Shown: piece by piece, positions 28,985-37,011 of the stretch
Layout of the letters: each line of letters starts with the position of its first letter
How positions within the stretch are numbered: position 1 is the stretch's first letter
Origin: Caulobacter sp.
Lineage (GTDB): Bacteria > Pseudomonadota > Alphaproteobacteria > Caulobacterales > Caulobacteraceae
Reading direction: 5' to 3'
Length of the DNA: 64,000 bases
Assembly (NCBI RefSeq): GCF_017744445.1
Contig: NZ_JAGIBH010000170.1
Span: 1 to 64,000 of the forward strand
Translations under genes and position numbers: made by a program
Notes under the pieces: generated by a model
The model's database searches: none
Told to the model about the DNA's origin: nothing
Seen by the model: the letters and a program-made list of their open reading frames with translations, nothing else

Positions 28985-29542
28985 TCAGCGCGGCGCGCGC
29001 TTGGCCAGGATCCGCTGCAGCGTCCGGCGGTGCATGTTCAGCCGCCGGGCCGTTTCCGACACGTTGTGACCGCACATCTCGTAGACGCGCTGGATGTGCT
29101 CCCACCGCACGCGGTCGGCGCTCATCGGATTCTCAGGCGGCGCCGGGGCGGCGTCCTTGGCGGCCAGCAGGGCGCGGGCCACGTCGTCGGCGTCGGCGGG
29201 CTTGGACAGGTAGTCGACCACCCCCGCCTTCACCGCCGCCACGGCGGTGGCGATGTTGCCGTAGCCGGTCAGCATGATGACCTTGGCGTCGGGCCGCGCG
29301 TCGCGCACCGCCTCGACCACCTTCAGGCCCGAGCCGTCCTCCAGCCGCATGTCCAGCACCGCGTGGGCCGGGGCGGCGCCGCGCAGGATGGTCAGGGCCT
29401 CGGCGACGGAAGCGGCCAGCGTCACCTCGAAGCCGCGCTGCTCCAGCGCTCGTCCGAGCCGGGTCCGCAACGGGCCGTCATCGTCCAAAAGCAGCAGCGT
29501 CTTGTCCGGCAGCGCCGCGACCAGCTCACCAATATCCGCCAT
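28985..29542 (-). CDS. actR: ActR/RegA/PrrA-type response regulator
   Basis: This is a 185-residue protein from the ATG at 29542 (GGGAGG ten bases upstream). The receiver domain has acidic pocket LLDDDGPL, phospho-Asp in AVLDMRLEDGSGL, Thr in MLTGYG and Lys in LSKPAD. After a Pro-rich linker comes a Fis-type helix-turn-helix ending NVSETARRLNMHRRTLQRILAK, the near-invariant ActR/RegA DNA-binding segment. It activates redox-controlled genes such as oxidases and carbon and nitrogen fixation genes. The cognate kinase gene ends 76 bp upstream. Confidence 0.93.
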   Translation of the reverse strand: MADIGELVAALPDKTLLLLDDDGPLRTRLGRALEQRGFEVTLAASVAEALTILRGAAPAHAVLDMRLEDGSGLKVVEAVRDARPDAKVIMLTGYGNIATAVAAVKAGVVDYLSKPADADDVARALLAAKDAAPAPPENPMSADRVRWEHIQRVYEMCGHNVSETARRLNMHRRTLQRILAKRAPR

Positions 29543-29618
29543 GAAGTCCGCGCCTCCCCAGCGCCAATACTCAACAGGCCAAATAACAACCCATAGTGTC
29601 CAGGATACGCAACGTACT

Positions 29619-31037
29619 TCAAGCCCCGATAAAGCCGGGAGCTTCAAGCGCCGGCCTGGGCCAACGGGCCGAGACTACGGCGCCGCCACGACGTCCATTA
29701 CGGAAATCCACGGTGGCGCCGGTTCGTTCCAGCAAGGTCTTGGCGATGAAGAAGCCCAGCCCCATGCCGATATGTCCCGTGCGAGAGCCTTCCGCCCCGG
29801 GGCGGGTGGTCACGTACGGCTCGCCCAGCTTGGCCAGCACCTCCGGCGAGAAGCCGGCGCCGTCGTCGCGGGCCTCGATGACGATGTAGCGGGCGTCGAA
29901 GCGGGCGATGACGATCACCTCGCTGCGGGCGAAGTCGACCGCGTTCTCGACGATCGAGGTCATGGCGTGGATGATCTCGGGCCGCCGCCAGATGTCGGGC
30001 GCCGTCTCGCCGGACGGGCCGTTGACCACGGCCTCGACGCGGATGCCGTGCACCATGTGCGGCTCGATCACGTCCTGGACCAGCTGGACCAGGCTCATGC
30101 GCTCGTGCACGGCGTCCTTGGCCTCGGGCATCTCGGTCAGGCGCTGCAGGATTTCGCGGCAGCGGGCGGCCTGGCCGATCAGCAGTTCGGCGTCCTCCCG
30201 GATTTCCTCGCTGACGGCGTTGCGGGCCATTTCGCGCGAGACGACCGAGATCGTGGCCAGCGGCGTGCCCAGCTCGTGGGCGGCGGCGGCGGCCAGGGCG
30301 CCCAGGGCCGACAGGCGCTGCTCGCGGGCCAGGACGGTTTCGGTGACGTTCAGGGCCAGTTCCATCCGCGCCGACTCGCTGGCGGCCTGCCAGGCATAGG
30401 CGGCGGTCAGGCCGATGCCGATGATCCGGGCGCTGACCATGGTCCACAGCATCATCGGGCTGGGCGTGGGCGAGGGGACATGGCCGGCCAGGGTGGGCAG
30501 CGGCATGTGGAACAGCGCCAGGGTCACGGTCGAGGCGACGGCCAGCAGGCCCAGGCCCAGGGCGTAGCGCGCCGGCAGGGTGGCGGCGGCCAGGGTGACG
30601 GGGGCGATCAGCAGCAGCGAGAACGGGTTCAGCGCCCCGCCGGTCAGGTACAGCAAGCCCGACAGCTGCAGGATGTCGAAAGCGATCTGCGCGGTGGCCT
30701 CGCCGTCGCGCGCCAGGCGCTGACCGCTCGAGGCCAGTCCCAAGAGGACGTTCAGCCAGGCCGACAGGGCGATCAGGGTGAAGCACAGCGCCCACGGCAC
30801 CTGCAACTTCAGCGCGAGGCCCGCAATCAAGAGGACGGCGACCTGGCCGACGACCGAAAGCCACCGCTGGGCCAGCAGGGTGCGAACCCTTAAGCGTCCA
30901 CGGCGCAGCCCAGGCGCGGTCCAGGACCAGGCGTCGTCTTGCGCCGGTTCCTCACCCGGATTATCGAGCCCTTTATGACGTTGATCGTCGGGCGTTCTCG
31001 CGAACGAAACGTCAGTCATGTCCGCAAGATTGTCCAT
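29619..31037 (-). CDS. actS: ActS/RegB/PrrB-type redox sensor histidine kinase
   Basis: This is a 472-residue protein with six membrane helices at about residues 60-210. The RegB quinone-binding motif GGALNPFS lies in that domain. The H-box is AAAAHELGTPLATI. A Cys 39 residues after this His (QAARCREIL) matches the region of the redox-active Cys described in Rhodobacter RegB. ATP-site motifs (IVENAVDFA, DDGAGF and GMGLGFFIA) follow. It senses the respiratory redox state and phosphorylates ActR, encoded immediately downstream. It is divergent from the SenC/Sco1 gene with only 50 bp between them. Confidence 0.92.
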   Translation of the reverse strand: MDNLADMTDVSFARTPDDQRHKGLDNPGEEPAQDDAWSWTAPGLRRGRLRVRTLLAQRWLSVVGQVAVLLIAGLALKLQVPWALCFTLIALSAWLNVLLGLASSGQRLARDGEATAQIAFDILQLSGLLYLTGGALNPFSLLLIAPVTLAAATLPARYALGLGLLAVASTVTLALFHMPLPTLAGHVPSPTPSPMMLWTMVSARIIGIGLTAAYAWQAASESARMELALNVTETVLAREQRLSALGALAAAAAHELGTPLATISVVSREMARNAVSEEIREDAELLIGQAARCREILQRLTEMPEAKDAVHERMSLVQLVQDVIEPHMVHGIRVEAVVNGPSGETAPDIWRRPEIIHAMTSIVENAVDFARSEVIVIARFDARYIVIEARDDGAGFSPEVLAKLGEPYVTTRPGAEGSRTGHIGMGLGFFIAKTLLERTGATVDFRNGRRGGAVVSARWPRPALEAPGFIGA

Positions 31038-31087
31038 ATTCTCGCGCCTGGCGAGAGTAAAAGATCGGGCGGACGCAAAAGGATGGA

Positions 31088-31684
31088 ATGCACATGCCGC
31101 GTCACCGCCTTGTCCTGATCCTCGCCTGCGTCGTCGGCCTGGTGATCACCGCGGGCCTGGCCTGGAACGCCGGGGTGTTCAAGTCCGAGCCGCCCGTGCC
31201 GATCGGCGGGCCGTTCCAGATGGTCGACCAGAACGGCAAGCCCGCCACCGAGAAGGTGCTGAAGGGTAAATGGAGCCTGGTGTTCTTTGGTTTCACCTAC
31301 TGCCCCGACGTGTGTCCGGGCACGCTGCAGGCGCTGTCGGCGGCGACCGACCAGCTGGGTCCCAAGGCCAAGGACCTGCAGATCGTGTTCATTTCCGTCG
31401 ATCCCGGCCGCGACACGCCCGAGCAGATGAAGACCTACCTGTCGAACGACTTCATCCCGAAGTCGACCATCGGTCTGACGGGCACGCCCGAGCAGGTCCA
31501 GGTCGCGGCCAAGGCCTACAAGGTCTACTACGCCAAGAGCGGCGAGGGTCCCGGCTACACCATGGACCACTCGACAGTGACCTACCTGATGGACCCCAAG
31601 GGCCGCTACAAGACGGTCATCCCCTACGGCACGCCCCCCGACGAGATCGCCCGTCGTGTCGGCGACGCGATGCGCGAAGGGTAA
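31088..31684 (+). CDS. senC: SCO1/SenC/PrrC copper chaperone
   Basis: This is a 198-residue protein with an N-terminal membrane anchor (LVLILACVVGLVITAGLAW) and a thioredoxin-like periplasmic domain. The copper-binding Cys pair is CPDVC and the third ligand His is in MDHSTVTYLMD. It delivers copper to the CuA or CuB site of cytochrome oxidase. Either ATG, at 31088 or 31094, is possible (AAGGA upstream). Divergent placement next to actS reproduces the senC-regA-regB arrangement of other alphaproteobacteria. Confidence 0.92.
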   Translation: MHMPRHRLVLILACVVGLVITAGLAWNAGVFKSEPPVPIGGPFQMVDQNGKPATEKVLKGKWSLVFFGFTYCPDVCPGTLQALSAATDQLGPKAKDLQIVFISVDPGRDTPEQMKTYLSNDFIPKSTIGLTGTPEQVQVAAKAYKVYYAKSGEGPGYTMDHSTVTYLMDPKGRYKTVIPYGTPPDEIARRVGDAMREG

Positions 31685-31786
31685 CGGGGCGGCGCGCTGA
31701 TTTCAGCGCGTCCTCATAATTTGCTCATGCCGCTCAGGCGGCCTGGGCGGCAGGGTCCGGGCTCCTTCAACAAGGGGGCCTGGCCC

Positions 31787-32329
31787 ATGACCACCGACAT
31801 CACCCTCAAGCGCGGCAGCCGCTGGACCCTGCTGGTCTGGATCGGGGCGGCGCTTCTGCTGCTGACCCCGGCGTTGGCCATGCGGTTCACCAAGGAGGTC
31901 GTCTGGACGCCGTTCGACTTCGGGGTCTGGGGCGCGATCCTGGCTCTGGCCTGCGGGACGTTCGAGCTGGCGGTGAGGGCCTCGGGCAGCTTGGCCTTCC
32001 GGGCCGCCGTGGCCATCGTCGTGGCGGTGAGTTTCCTGACCGTATGGATCAACGGCGCGGTCGGGATCATCGGCGACGAGGACAATCCCGCCAACCTGAT
32101 GTTCGGCTGCGTGCTGCTGGTCGCCGCCGCCGGCGCCTATGTCGGACGGTTCCGGGCGGCGGGCCTGTCGCGCGCCCTGCTGGCGGCGGCCTTCGTCCAG
32201 GCGGTGGTGGCGATCGTCGCTCAGTTGATGGGGTCACGGGAAGGCTTCGTGATCAGCGTCGTCTTCGCCGGGGCCTGGCTGCTGGCGGCCTGGCTGTTCG
32301 GCCGCGCCGCGCGGGTCGAGGCGGGCTAG
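31787..32329 (+). CDS. polytopic membrane protein of unknown function
   Basis: This is a 180-residue protein from the ATG at 31787 with about five hydrophobic helices and few polar loops. Its start MTTDITLKRGSRWTLLVWIG is basic, then hydrophobic. Motifs of note are FTKEVVWTPFDFGVWGAIL and IIGDEDNPANLMF between helices. I do not recognise a family. It converges with the LysR gene, overlapping by 4 bp. Confidence 0.72.
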   Translation: MTTDITLKRGSRWTLLVWIGAALLLLTPALAMRFTKEVVWTPFDFGVWGAILALACGTFELAVRASGSLAFRAAVAIVVAVSFLTVWINGAVGIIGDEDNPANLMFGCVLLVAAAGAYVGRFRAAGLSRALLAAAFVQAVVAIVAQLMGSREGFVISVVFAGAWLLAAWLFGRAARVEAG

Positions 32330-33225
32330 GGCCCCATCCTTTCGGCCTTCACGAAGTCGATGAAGGCTCGCAGCGGCGCGGGCATGTGCCGCCGGCTGGG
32401 ATAGTACAGATACGGCCCGGTGAACGGCGGCAACCAGTCTTCCAGCACCGCCTCCAGCCGGCCCGCCGCGATGGCCGGGGCCACGAAGTCCTCGAAGGTG
32501 GCCAAGAGGCCCACGCCCGCCTCGCAGGCGGCCAGTTCCAGATCGAGGCTGGTCGAGGTCAGGCGGGCCGGTGGATCCAGGCGGATCGTCTGGCCGTCCT
32601 TCTCGAACTCCCAGGCATAGGTCGCGCCGCTGGGGAAGCGGTGGCGGATGCTGGCGTGGTCCAGCACCTCGCGCGGATGCCTGGGCCGGCCGTGGGCGGC
32701 GAAATAGGCCGGAGAGCCGACCAGCATGAACCGCTGTGGGCCCGACAGCGGCACGGCGATCATGTCCTTCTCCAGCCGCTCACCATAACGCACGCCAGCG
32801 TCGAAGCCGGCGGCCAGCACGTCGATGAAGCTGTCCTCGGCGATGATCTCGACCGCGACGCCGGGATGCTGGGCCAGGAACTTCGGGATCAGGCGCGGAA
32901 AGACGACCTTGGCCGCCACCAGCGGCACGTTCAGGCGCAGCGTGCCGGTCGGGCTGTCGCGGAAGGCGTTGACCTCGTCCAGGGCCAGGGCGACGTCGGA
33001 CAGGGCCGGGGTCAAGCGCTCCAGCAGTTTCTGGCCGGCCTCGGTGGGGGTGACGCTGCGGGTGGTCCGGTTCAGGAGGCGCACGCCGAGGCGCGTCTCC
33101 AGCCGCCGCACGGCCTCGCTCAGCGACGAGGCCGAGACGTTGCGCAGGGCGGCGGCGGCGCGGAAACCTCGGGCTTGCGCCACGGCCGTGAAGGCGTCGA
33201 GATCGGCGAAGTCGGCATGCTGCAT
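32326..33225 (-). CDS. LysR-family transcriptional regulator
   Basis: This is a 299-residue LysR protein with an N-terminal winged helix-turn-helix (AVAQARGFRAAAALRNVSAS, then RRLETRLGVRLLNRTTRSV) and a substrate-binding effector domain. It is of the CrgA/AaeR-like subgroup. It is divergent from the aldo/keto reductase gene, with 94 bp between start codons, which is the classic arrangement for a regulator and its target. The inducer is unknown. Confidence 0.9.
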   Translation of the reverse strand: MQHADFADLDAFTAVAQARGFRAAAALRNVSASSLSEAVRRLETRLGVRLLNRTTRSVTPTEAGQKLLERLTPALSDVALALDEVNAFRDSPTGTLRLNVPLVAAKVVFPRLIPKFLAQHPGVAVEIIAEDSFIDVLAAGFDAGVRYGERLEKDMIAVPLSGPQRFMLVGSPAYFAAHGRPRHPREVLDHASIRHRFPSGATYAWEFEKDGQTIRLDPPARLTSTSLDLELAACEAGVGLLATFEDFVAPAIAAGRLEAVLEDWLPPFTGPYLYYPSRRHMPAPLRAFIDFVKAERMGP

Positions 33226-33319
33226 TGTGCGAAATTCCGAACGGCCCGTGCGGATCTTATCGGATTATCGCACGAGAGCTGCGGGCGCATAACCCTCCTC
33301 ACCCCAAGGAGAGATCCCC

Positions 33320-34318
33320 ATGAAAACCCGCCAACTTGGCCAAACCGGCCCCGTCGTTTCCGCCTTCGGCCTCGGCTGCATGGGCATGTCCGACATGTAT
33401 GGCCCCAGCGACCGGGCCGAGAGCCTGGCCACCTTCGACGCCGCCGTCGAAGCCGGCATGACCCTGATCGACACCGGCGACTTCTATGGCATGGGCCACA
33501 ACGAGATGCTGATCGGCGAGGCGCTGAAGAGCCACAAGCGCGACAAGCTGGTGATCAGCGTCAAGACCGGCGCCCTGCGCGATCCGAACGGCGCTTTCCT
33601 GGGCTTCGACGGCCGCCCGGCCGCGATCAAGAACTTCCTGGCCTATAGCCTCAAGCGCCTGGGCGTCGACCACATCGACATCTACCGCCCCTCGCGCCTG
33701 GACCCCAGCGTGCCGATCGAGGACACCGTCGGCGCCATCGCCGAGATGGTCCAGGCCGGCTATGTCCGCCACATTGGCCTGTCGGAAATGGGCGCGGAAA
33801 CCATCCGCAGGGCCGCCAAGGTCGCGCCGATCGTCGACCTGCAGATCGAATATTCGCTGGTCTCGCGCGGCGTCGAGAAGGACATCCTGCCCACCCTGCG
33901 TGAGCTGGGCATCGGCATGACGGCCTATGGCGTGCTGTCGCGCGGCCTGATCAGCGGCCACTGGACCAAGCAGCGCTCCGAGGATGTCGGCCGCGACTTC
34001 CGCGCCCACAGCCCCCGCTTCCAGGGCGACAACCTGGACGCCAACCTGAAGCTGGCCGAGGCCCTGCGGGCGGTGGCCGAGGACAAGGGCGTGACCACGG
34101 CCCAGGCCGCCATCGCCTGGGTGGCCTCGCGCGGCGACGACATCGTGCCGCTGATCGGCGCCCGCCGCCGCGATCGCCTGGCCGAGGCGTTGGGCGCGCT
34201 GGAGGTCAGCCTGACGCCCGCGGATCTGGCCGCCATCGAGGCCGCCGTGCCGGCCGAGGCGGTGGCGGGCACGCGCTACGCCACGGCGATGATGACCCAT
34301 CTCGACAGCGAACGCTGA
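33320..34318 (+). CDS. aldo/keto reductase with altered catalytic tetrad
   Basis: This is a 332-residue TIM-barrel protein of the YajO/PLR-like AKR group. The catalytic Asp and Tyr are in DTGDFYG and the Lys is in VISVKTG. Where most relatives have Y-x-x-H-R-x-D with the fourth catalytic residue His, this protein reads DIYRPSRLDP, so His is replaced. The NADP-binding segment near IGARRRDRLAEALGAL is present. It probably reduces aldehydes or ketones, perhaps with different pH behaviour. AAGGAGAGATCCCC precedes the ATG. It is divergent from a LysR gene that likely controls it. Confidence 0.88.
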   Translation: MKTRQLGQTGPVVSAFGLGCMGMSDMYGPSDRAESLATFDAAVEAGMTLIDTGDFYGMGHNEMLIGEALKSHKRDKLVISVKTGALRDPNGAFLGFDGRPAAIKNFLAYSLKRLGVDHIDIYRPSRLDPSVPIEDTVGAIAEMVQAGYVRHIGLSEMGAETIRRAAKVAPIVDLQIEYSLVSRGVEKDILPTLRELGIGMTAYGVLSRGLISGHWTKQRSEDVGRDFRAHSPRFQGDNLDANLKLAEALRAVAEDKGVTTAQAAIAWVASRGDDIVPLIGARRRDRLAEALGALEVSLTPADLAAIEAAVPAEAVAGTRYATAMMTHLDSER

Positions 34319-34333
34319 GGCCTTGCGCGGCGC

Positions 34334-34367
34334 GGGGTTCAGGGCGTCAGATGGCGTCCTGAACCCC
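34334..34367 (+). promoter_or_regulatory. RNA hairpin next to the ribosome-binding site of the SRPBCC gene
   Basis: GGGGTTCAGG (34334-34343) pairs with CCTGAACCCC (34358-34367), a 10-bp perfect stem with a 14-base loop. It ends three bases before the GGAG of the gene at 34380. There is no T-run, so it may be an mRNA structure or boundary element rather than a terminator. Confidence 0.5.
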
Positions 34368-34379
34368 GTGGAGCCCCGC

Positions 34380-34775
34380 ATGTTCGAGTCCCGCCACATC
34401 AGCATCCGCATCCACAAGTCGGCTGAGGCGGTCTACGCCTTCACCCAGGATCCGGAGAGCTTCACAAAGTGGGCGGCGGGCCTGGCTTCCGGGCTGACCA
34501 GGGATGGCGACCAGTGGATCGCTCATGGTCCCGACGGCGACGTGCATGTGAAGTTCTCCGAGCCGAACGCCTACGGGATCCTCGACCATTGGGTGACCCT
34601 GCCGGACGGGACGCAGCTCTACATGCCGCTGCGCGTGGTCGCGAACGGCGAGGGGAGCGAGGTGGTGATGACCCTCTACCGCCCGCCCGGCATGTTCGAC
34701 GACGCCGCCTTCGCCCGCGACGCGGCTGCGGTGGCGCGGGATCTGGCCAAGTTGAAGGCGCTGGTCGAGGCATGA
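34380..34775 (+). CDS. SRPBCC-family (START-like) protein
   Basis: This is a 131-residue protein from the ATG at 34380 with GGAG six bases upstream. The start HISIRIHKSAEAVYAFTQDPESFTKWA is the typical SRPBCC/polyketide-cyclase-2 opening, which folds over a hydrophobic ligand pocket. The ligand is unknown. Its stop overlaps the ATG of the following GNAT gene (ATGA), so the two are translationally coupled. Confidence 0.82.
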   Translation: MFESRHISIRIHKSAEAVYAFTQDPESFTKWAAGLASGLTRDGDQWIAHGPDGDVHVKFSEPNAYGILDHWVTLPDGTQLYMPLRVVANGEGSEVVMTLYRPPGMFDDAAFARDAAAVARDLAKLKALVEA

Positions 34776-35251
34776 CGGTGACGCTGAGACCGACCGGACC
34801 CGGCGACCTGGGCTGGATCGTCCAACGCCACGGCGAGCTCTACGCCGCCGAGGAGGGCTGGGACCACCGGTTCGAGGGCGTGGTGGCCGGCGTCGTCGCC
34901 GACTACGTCAAGACCTACGACCCGGCCCGCGAGGCCTGCTGGATCGCCGAGCACGAGGGTCGCAAGGTCGGCTCGATCATGCTGGCGCGCGAGGACGATA
35001 CGACCGGCCGGTTGCGCCTGCTGCTGGTCGATCCCCGCGCGCGCGGCCTGGGCGTCGGCGAGGCCCTGGTCGGGGCGTGCATCGAGCGGGCGCGGGAGGC
35101 GGGCTATGCCGAGATGGTGCTGTGGACCCAGGCCAACTTGCTGCCGGCGCGAAGGCTCTATGCGCGGTTCGGGTTCGTGCTGGAAAAGAGCTGGGACTAT
35201 GACGGCTTCGCCGATGGGCTGGTGTCGGAGAGCTGGCGGTTGAGGCTGTAA
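34772..35251 (+). CDS. GNAT-family N-acetyltransferase
   Basis: This is a 159-residue GNAT protein. Acetyl-CoA binding motif A is RLRLLLVDPRARGLGVGEALV (R/Q-x-x-G-x-G), and motif B is LYARFGFVLEKSW. It resembles the acetyltransferase half of MarR-GNAT proteins. Substrate unknown. The ATG at 34772 overlaps the SRPBCC stop by four bases. A palindromic element begins 9 bp after its stop. Confidence 0.87.
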   Translation: MTVTLRPTGPGDLGWIVQRHGELYAAEEGWDHRFEGVVAGVVADYVKTYDPAREACWIAEHEGRKVGSIMLAREDDTTGRLRLLLVDPRARGLGVGEALVGACIERAREAGYAEMVLWTQANLLPARRLYARFGFVLEKSWDYDGFADGLVSESWRLRL

Positions 35252-35259
35252 ACAATAAT

Positions 35260-35362
35260 CCGCTCATCCCCGCGAAAGCGGGGACCCAAGCCGAGTTAGC
35301 CGCGTCGTCATCGTGTCCAGTCCAAGCGCCGCTTGGGTCCCCGCTTTCGCGGGGATGAGCGG
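35260..35362. repeat. palindromic element with 31-bp perfect arms (CCGCTCATCCCCGCG type)
   Basis: The left arm 35260-35290 begins CCGCTCATCCCCGCGAAAGC and the right arm 35332-35362 is its exact reverse complement, separated by 41 bp. It lies between the convergent GNAT and acyl-CoA ligase genes and would form a very stable hairpin in either transcript. Confidence 0.85.
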
Positions 35363-35370
35363 TGGTGGGG

Positions 35371-36957
35371 TTAGCTCGTTAGATGCGTGCGCCACGCCTC
35401 CCGCAGCACCTTCTTGTCGATCTTCCCGGTCGCCGTCAGCGGCACCGCCGCGAACACCACGTCATCCGGCGTCCACCACTTCACGATCCTCGGCGCGAGA
35501 TAGTCCAGCACATCCGCCTTGCAGACCGCCGCGCCCTCATGCGCCTCGATCACCAGCAGCGGCCGTTCCTCCCACTTGGGATGCGGCACCCCCACCACGG
35601 CGGCGATTTTCACGCCTGGGCAGCCGGCGGCGACGTTTTCCAGGTCGATGGAGCTGATCCACTCGCCACCCGACTTGATGACGTCCTTCTGGCGGTCGGT
35701 GATGCGCATGAAGCCGTTGGCGTCGAGCGTGGCGATGTCGCCGGTGTCGAACCAGCCGTCCGCCCGCGCCGCGTCGGCGTCCTTGCGGAAGTAGCGGCGC
35801 ACCACCCAGGGGCCGCGCACCAAGAGGGCGCCGGAGGTCTCGCCGTCCCAGGGAGCCTCGGTCCCGTCCTCGGTCTCGACCCGCAGCTCGATGCCGAACT
35901 GCAACCGGCCCTGGCGGGTCCAGATGGCCTCGTCCATGGCCTCTTCGCCCAAGGCCGCGAGGGCCGGAGTCGGGGTGGCGACGACGCCGATCGGGCAGGT
36001 CTCGGTCATGCCCCAGATCTGCAGGGTCTGGACGCCGTACAGCCGCTTGAACGCCTCGGCCATGGCGCGCGGCACGGCGCTGCCGCCGATCACCACGCGC
36101 TTGAGGGTGTCGGGCCGCTGGCCGGTCTTTTCCAGCCAGTCCAGGTACATCGTCCAGATGGTCGGCACGCCGCCGGTGAAGGTGACGCCCTCGCTCTGGA
36201 TCAGCTCGTGCAGGCTGGCGCCGTCCATCCTGTCGGCGGGCAGCACGAGCTTGGCGCCGCAGATCGGCGCGCTGAACGGCAAGCCCCAGGCGGTGGCGTG
36301 GTAGAGGCTGGAGCAGGGCATGACGACGTCGAAGGCGGTGAAGCCGAACGCGCTGTTCAGGCCTCCCGCCATGGCGTGCAGCACCACGGCGCGGTGCGAA
36401 TAGAGCACCCCCTTGGGATCGCCCGTCGTGCCCGAGGTGTAGCAGAGGAAGGCCCCGGCGTTCTCGTCGAACGAGGGCCAGGGATAGGTTTCGGGCTCGC
36501 GGGCGATCAGGGTCTCGTAGTCCTCGGCCGACAGCATGATCAGCGTCCGGACGGTGGTCAGTTGCGGTGCGATGCGCTCGACCAGGGTGGCGAAGCTGCG
36601 GTCGAAGAACAGGATCGAGCTTTCGGCGTGATTGATCGTGTACACGATCTGCTCGTCGAACAGCCGTGGATTGGCCGTGTGCAGCACCGCGCCGATCCCC
36701 GGGACGGCGTAGAACAGCTCCAGGTGACGGTGGGTGTTCCAGGCCAGCGAGGTGACCCGGTCGCCGGGCTTCACGCCCAGGCGTTCGAGGGTGTGGGCCA
36801 GCTGCGCCGAGCGGCGGCCCAGGCCCGCATAATCGTAGCGATGGATCGGCTCGTCGATCAGCTTGGAGACGATCTCGCGCGCGCCATGGGCCTGGGCCGC
36901 ATAGGTCAGGATGCCGCTGATCATCAGCGGCGTCGTCTGCATCAGGCCCGGCGTCAT
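35371..36957 (-). CDS. AMP-forming fatty-acyl-CoA synthetase
   Basis: This is a 528-residue ANL-superfamily enzyme. The P-loop-like motif is [19 protein letters not shown], the A5-type motif is [11 protein letters not shown], and the hinge/adenylate motif is [31 protein letters not shown]. The C-terminal Lys is in [14 protein letters not shown]. It activates a medium- or long-chain fatty acid with ATP and CoA. AGGGG precedes the ATG. It lies downstream of the chemoreceptor gene on the same strand but is probably separately expressed. Confidence 0.92.
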   Translation of the reverse strand: MTPGLMQTTPLMISGILTYAAQAHGAREIVSKLIDEPIHRYDYAGLGRRSAQLAHTLERLGVKPGDRVTSLAWNTHRHLELFYAVPGIGAVLHTANPRLFDEQIVYTINHAESSILFFDRSFATLVERIAPQLTTVRTLIMLSAEDYETLIAREPETYPWPSFDENAGAFLCYTSGTTGDPKGVLYSHRAVVLHAMAGGLNSAFGFTAFDVVMPCSSLYHATAWGLPFSAPICGAKLVLPADRMDGASLHELIQSEGVTFTGGVPTIWTMYLDWLEKTGQRPDTLKRVVIGGSAVPRAMAEAFKRLYGVQTLQIWGMTETCPIGVVATPTPALAALGEEAMDEAIWTRQGRLQFGIELRVETEDGTEAPWDGETSGALLVRGPWVVRRYFRKDADAARADGWFDTGDIATLDANGFMRITDRQKDVIKSGGEWISSIDLENVAAGCPGVKIAAVVGVPHPKWEERPLLVIEAHEGAAVCKADVLDYLAPRIVKWWTPDDVVFAAVPLTATGKIDKKVLREAWRTHLTS

Positions 36958-37011
36958 CGGCCCCTCTCACTTATCGTTGGGAGGAGCCTAGACCGTGGAG
37001 GGCGAAGGCGC

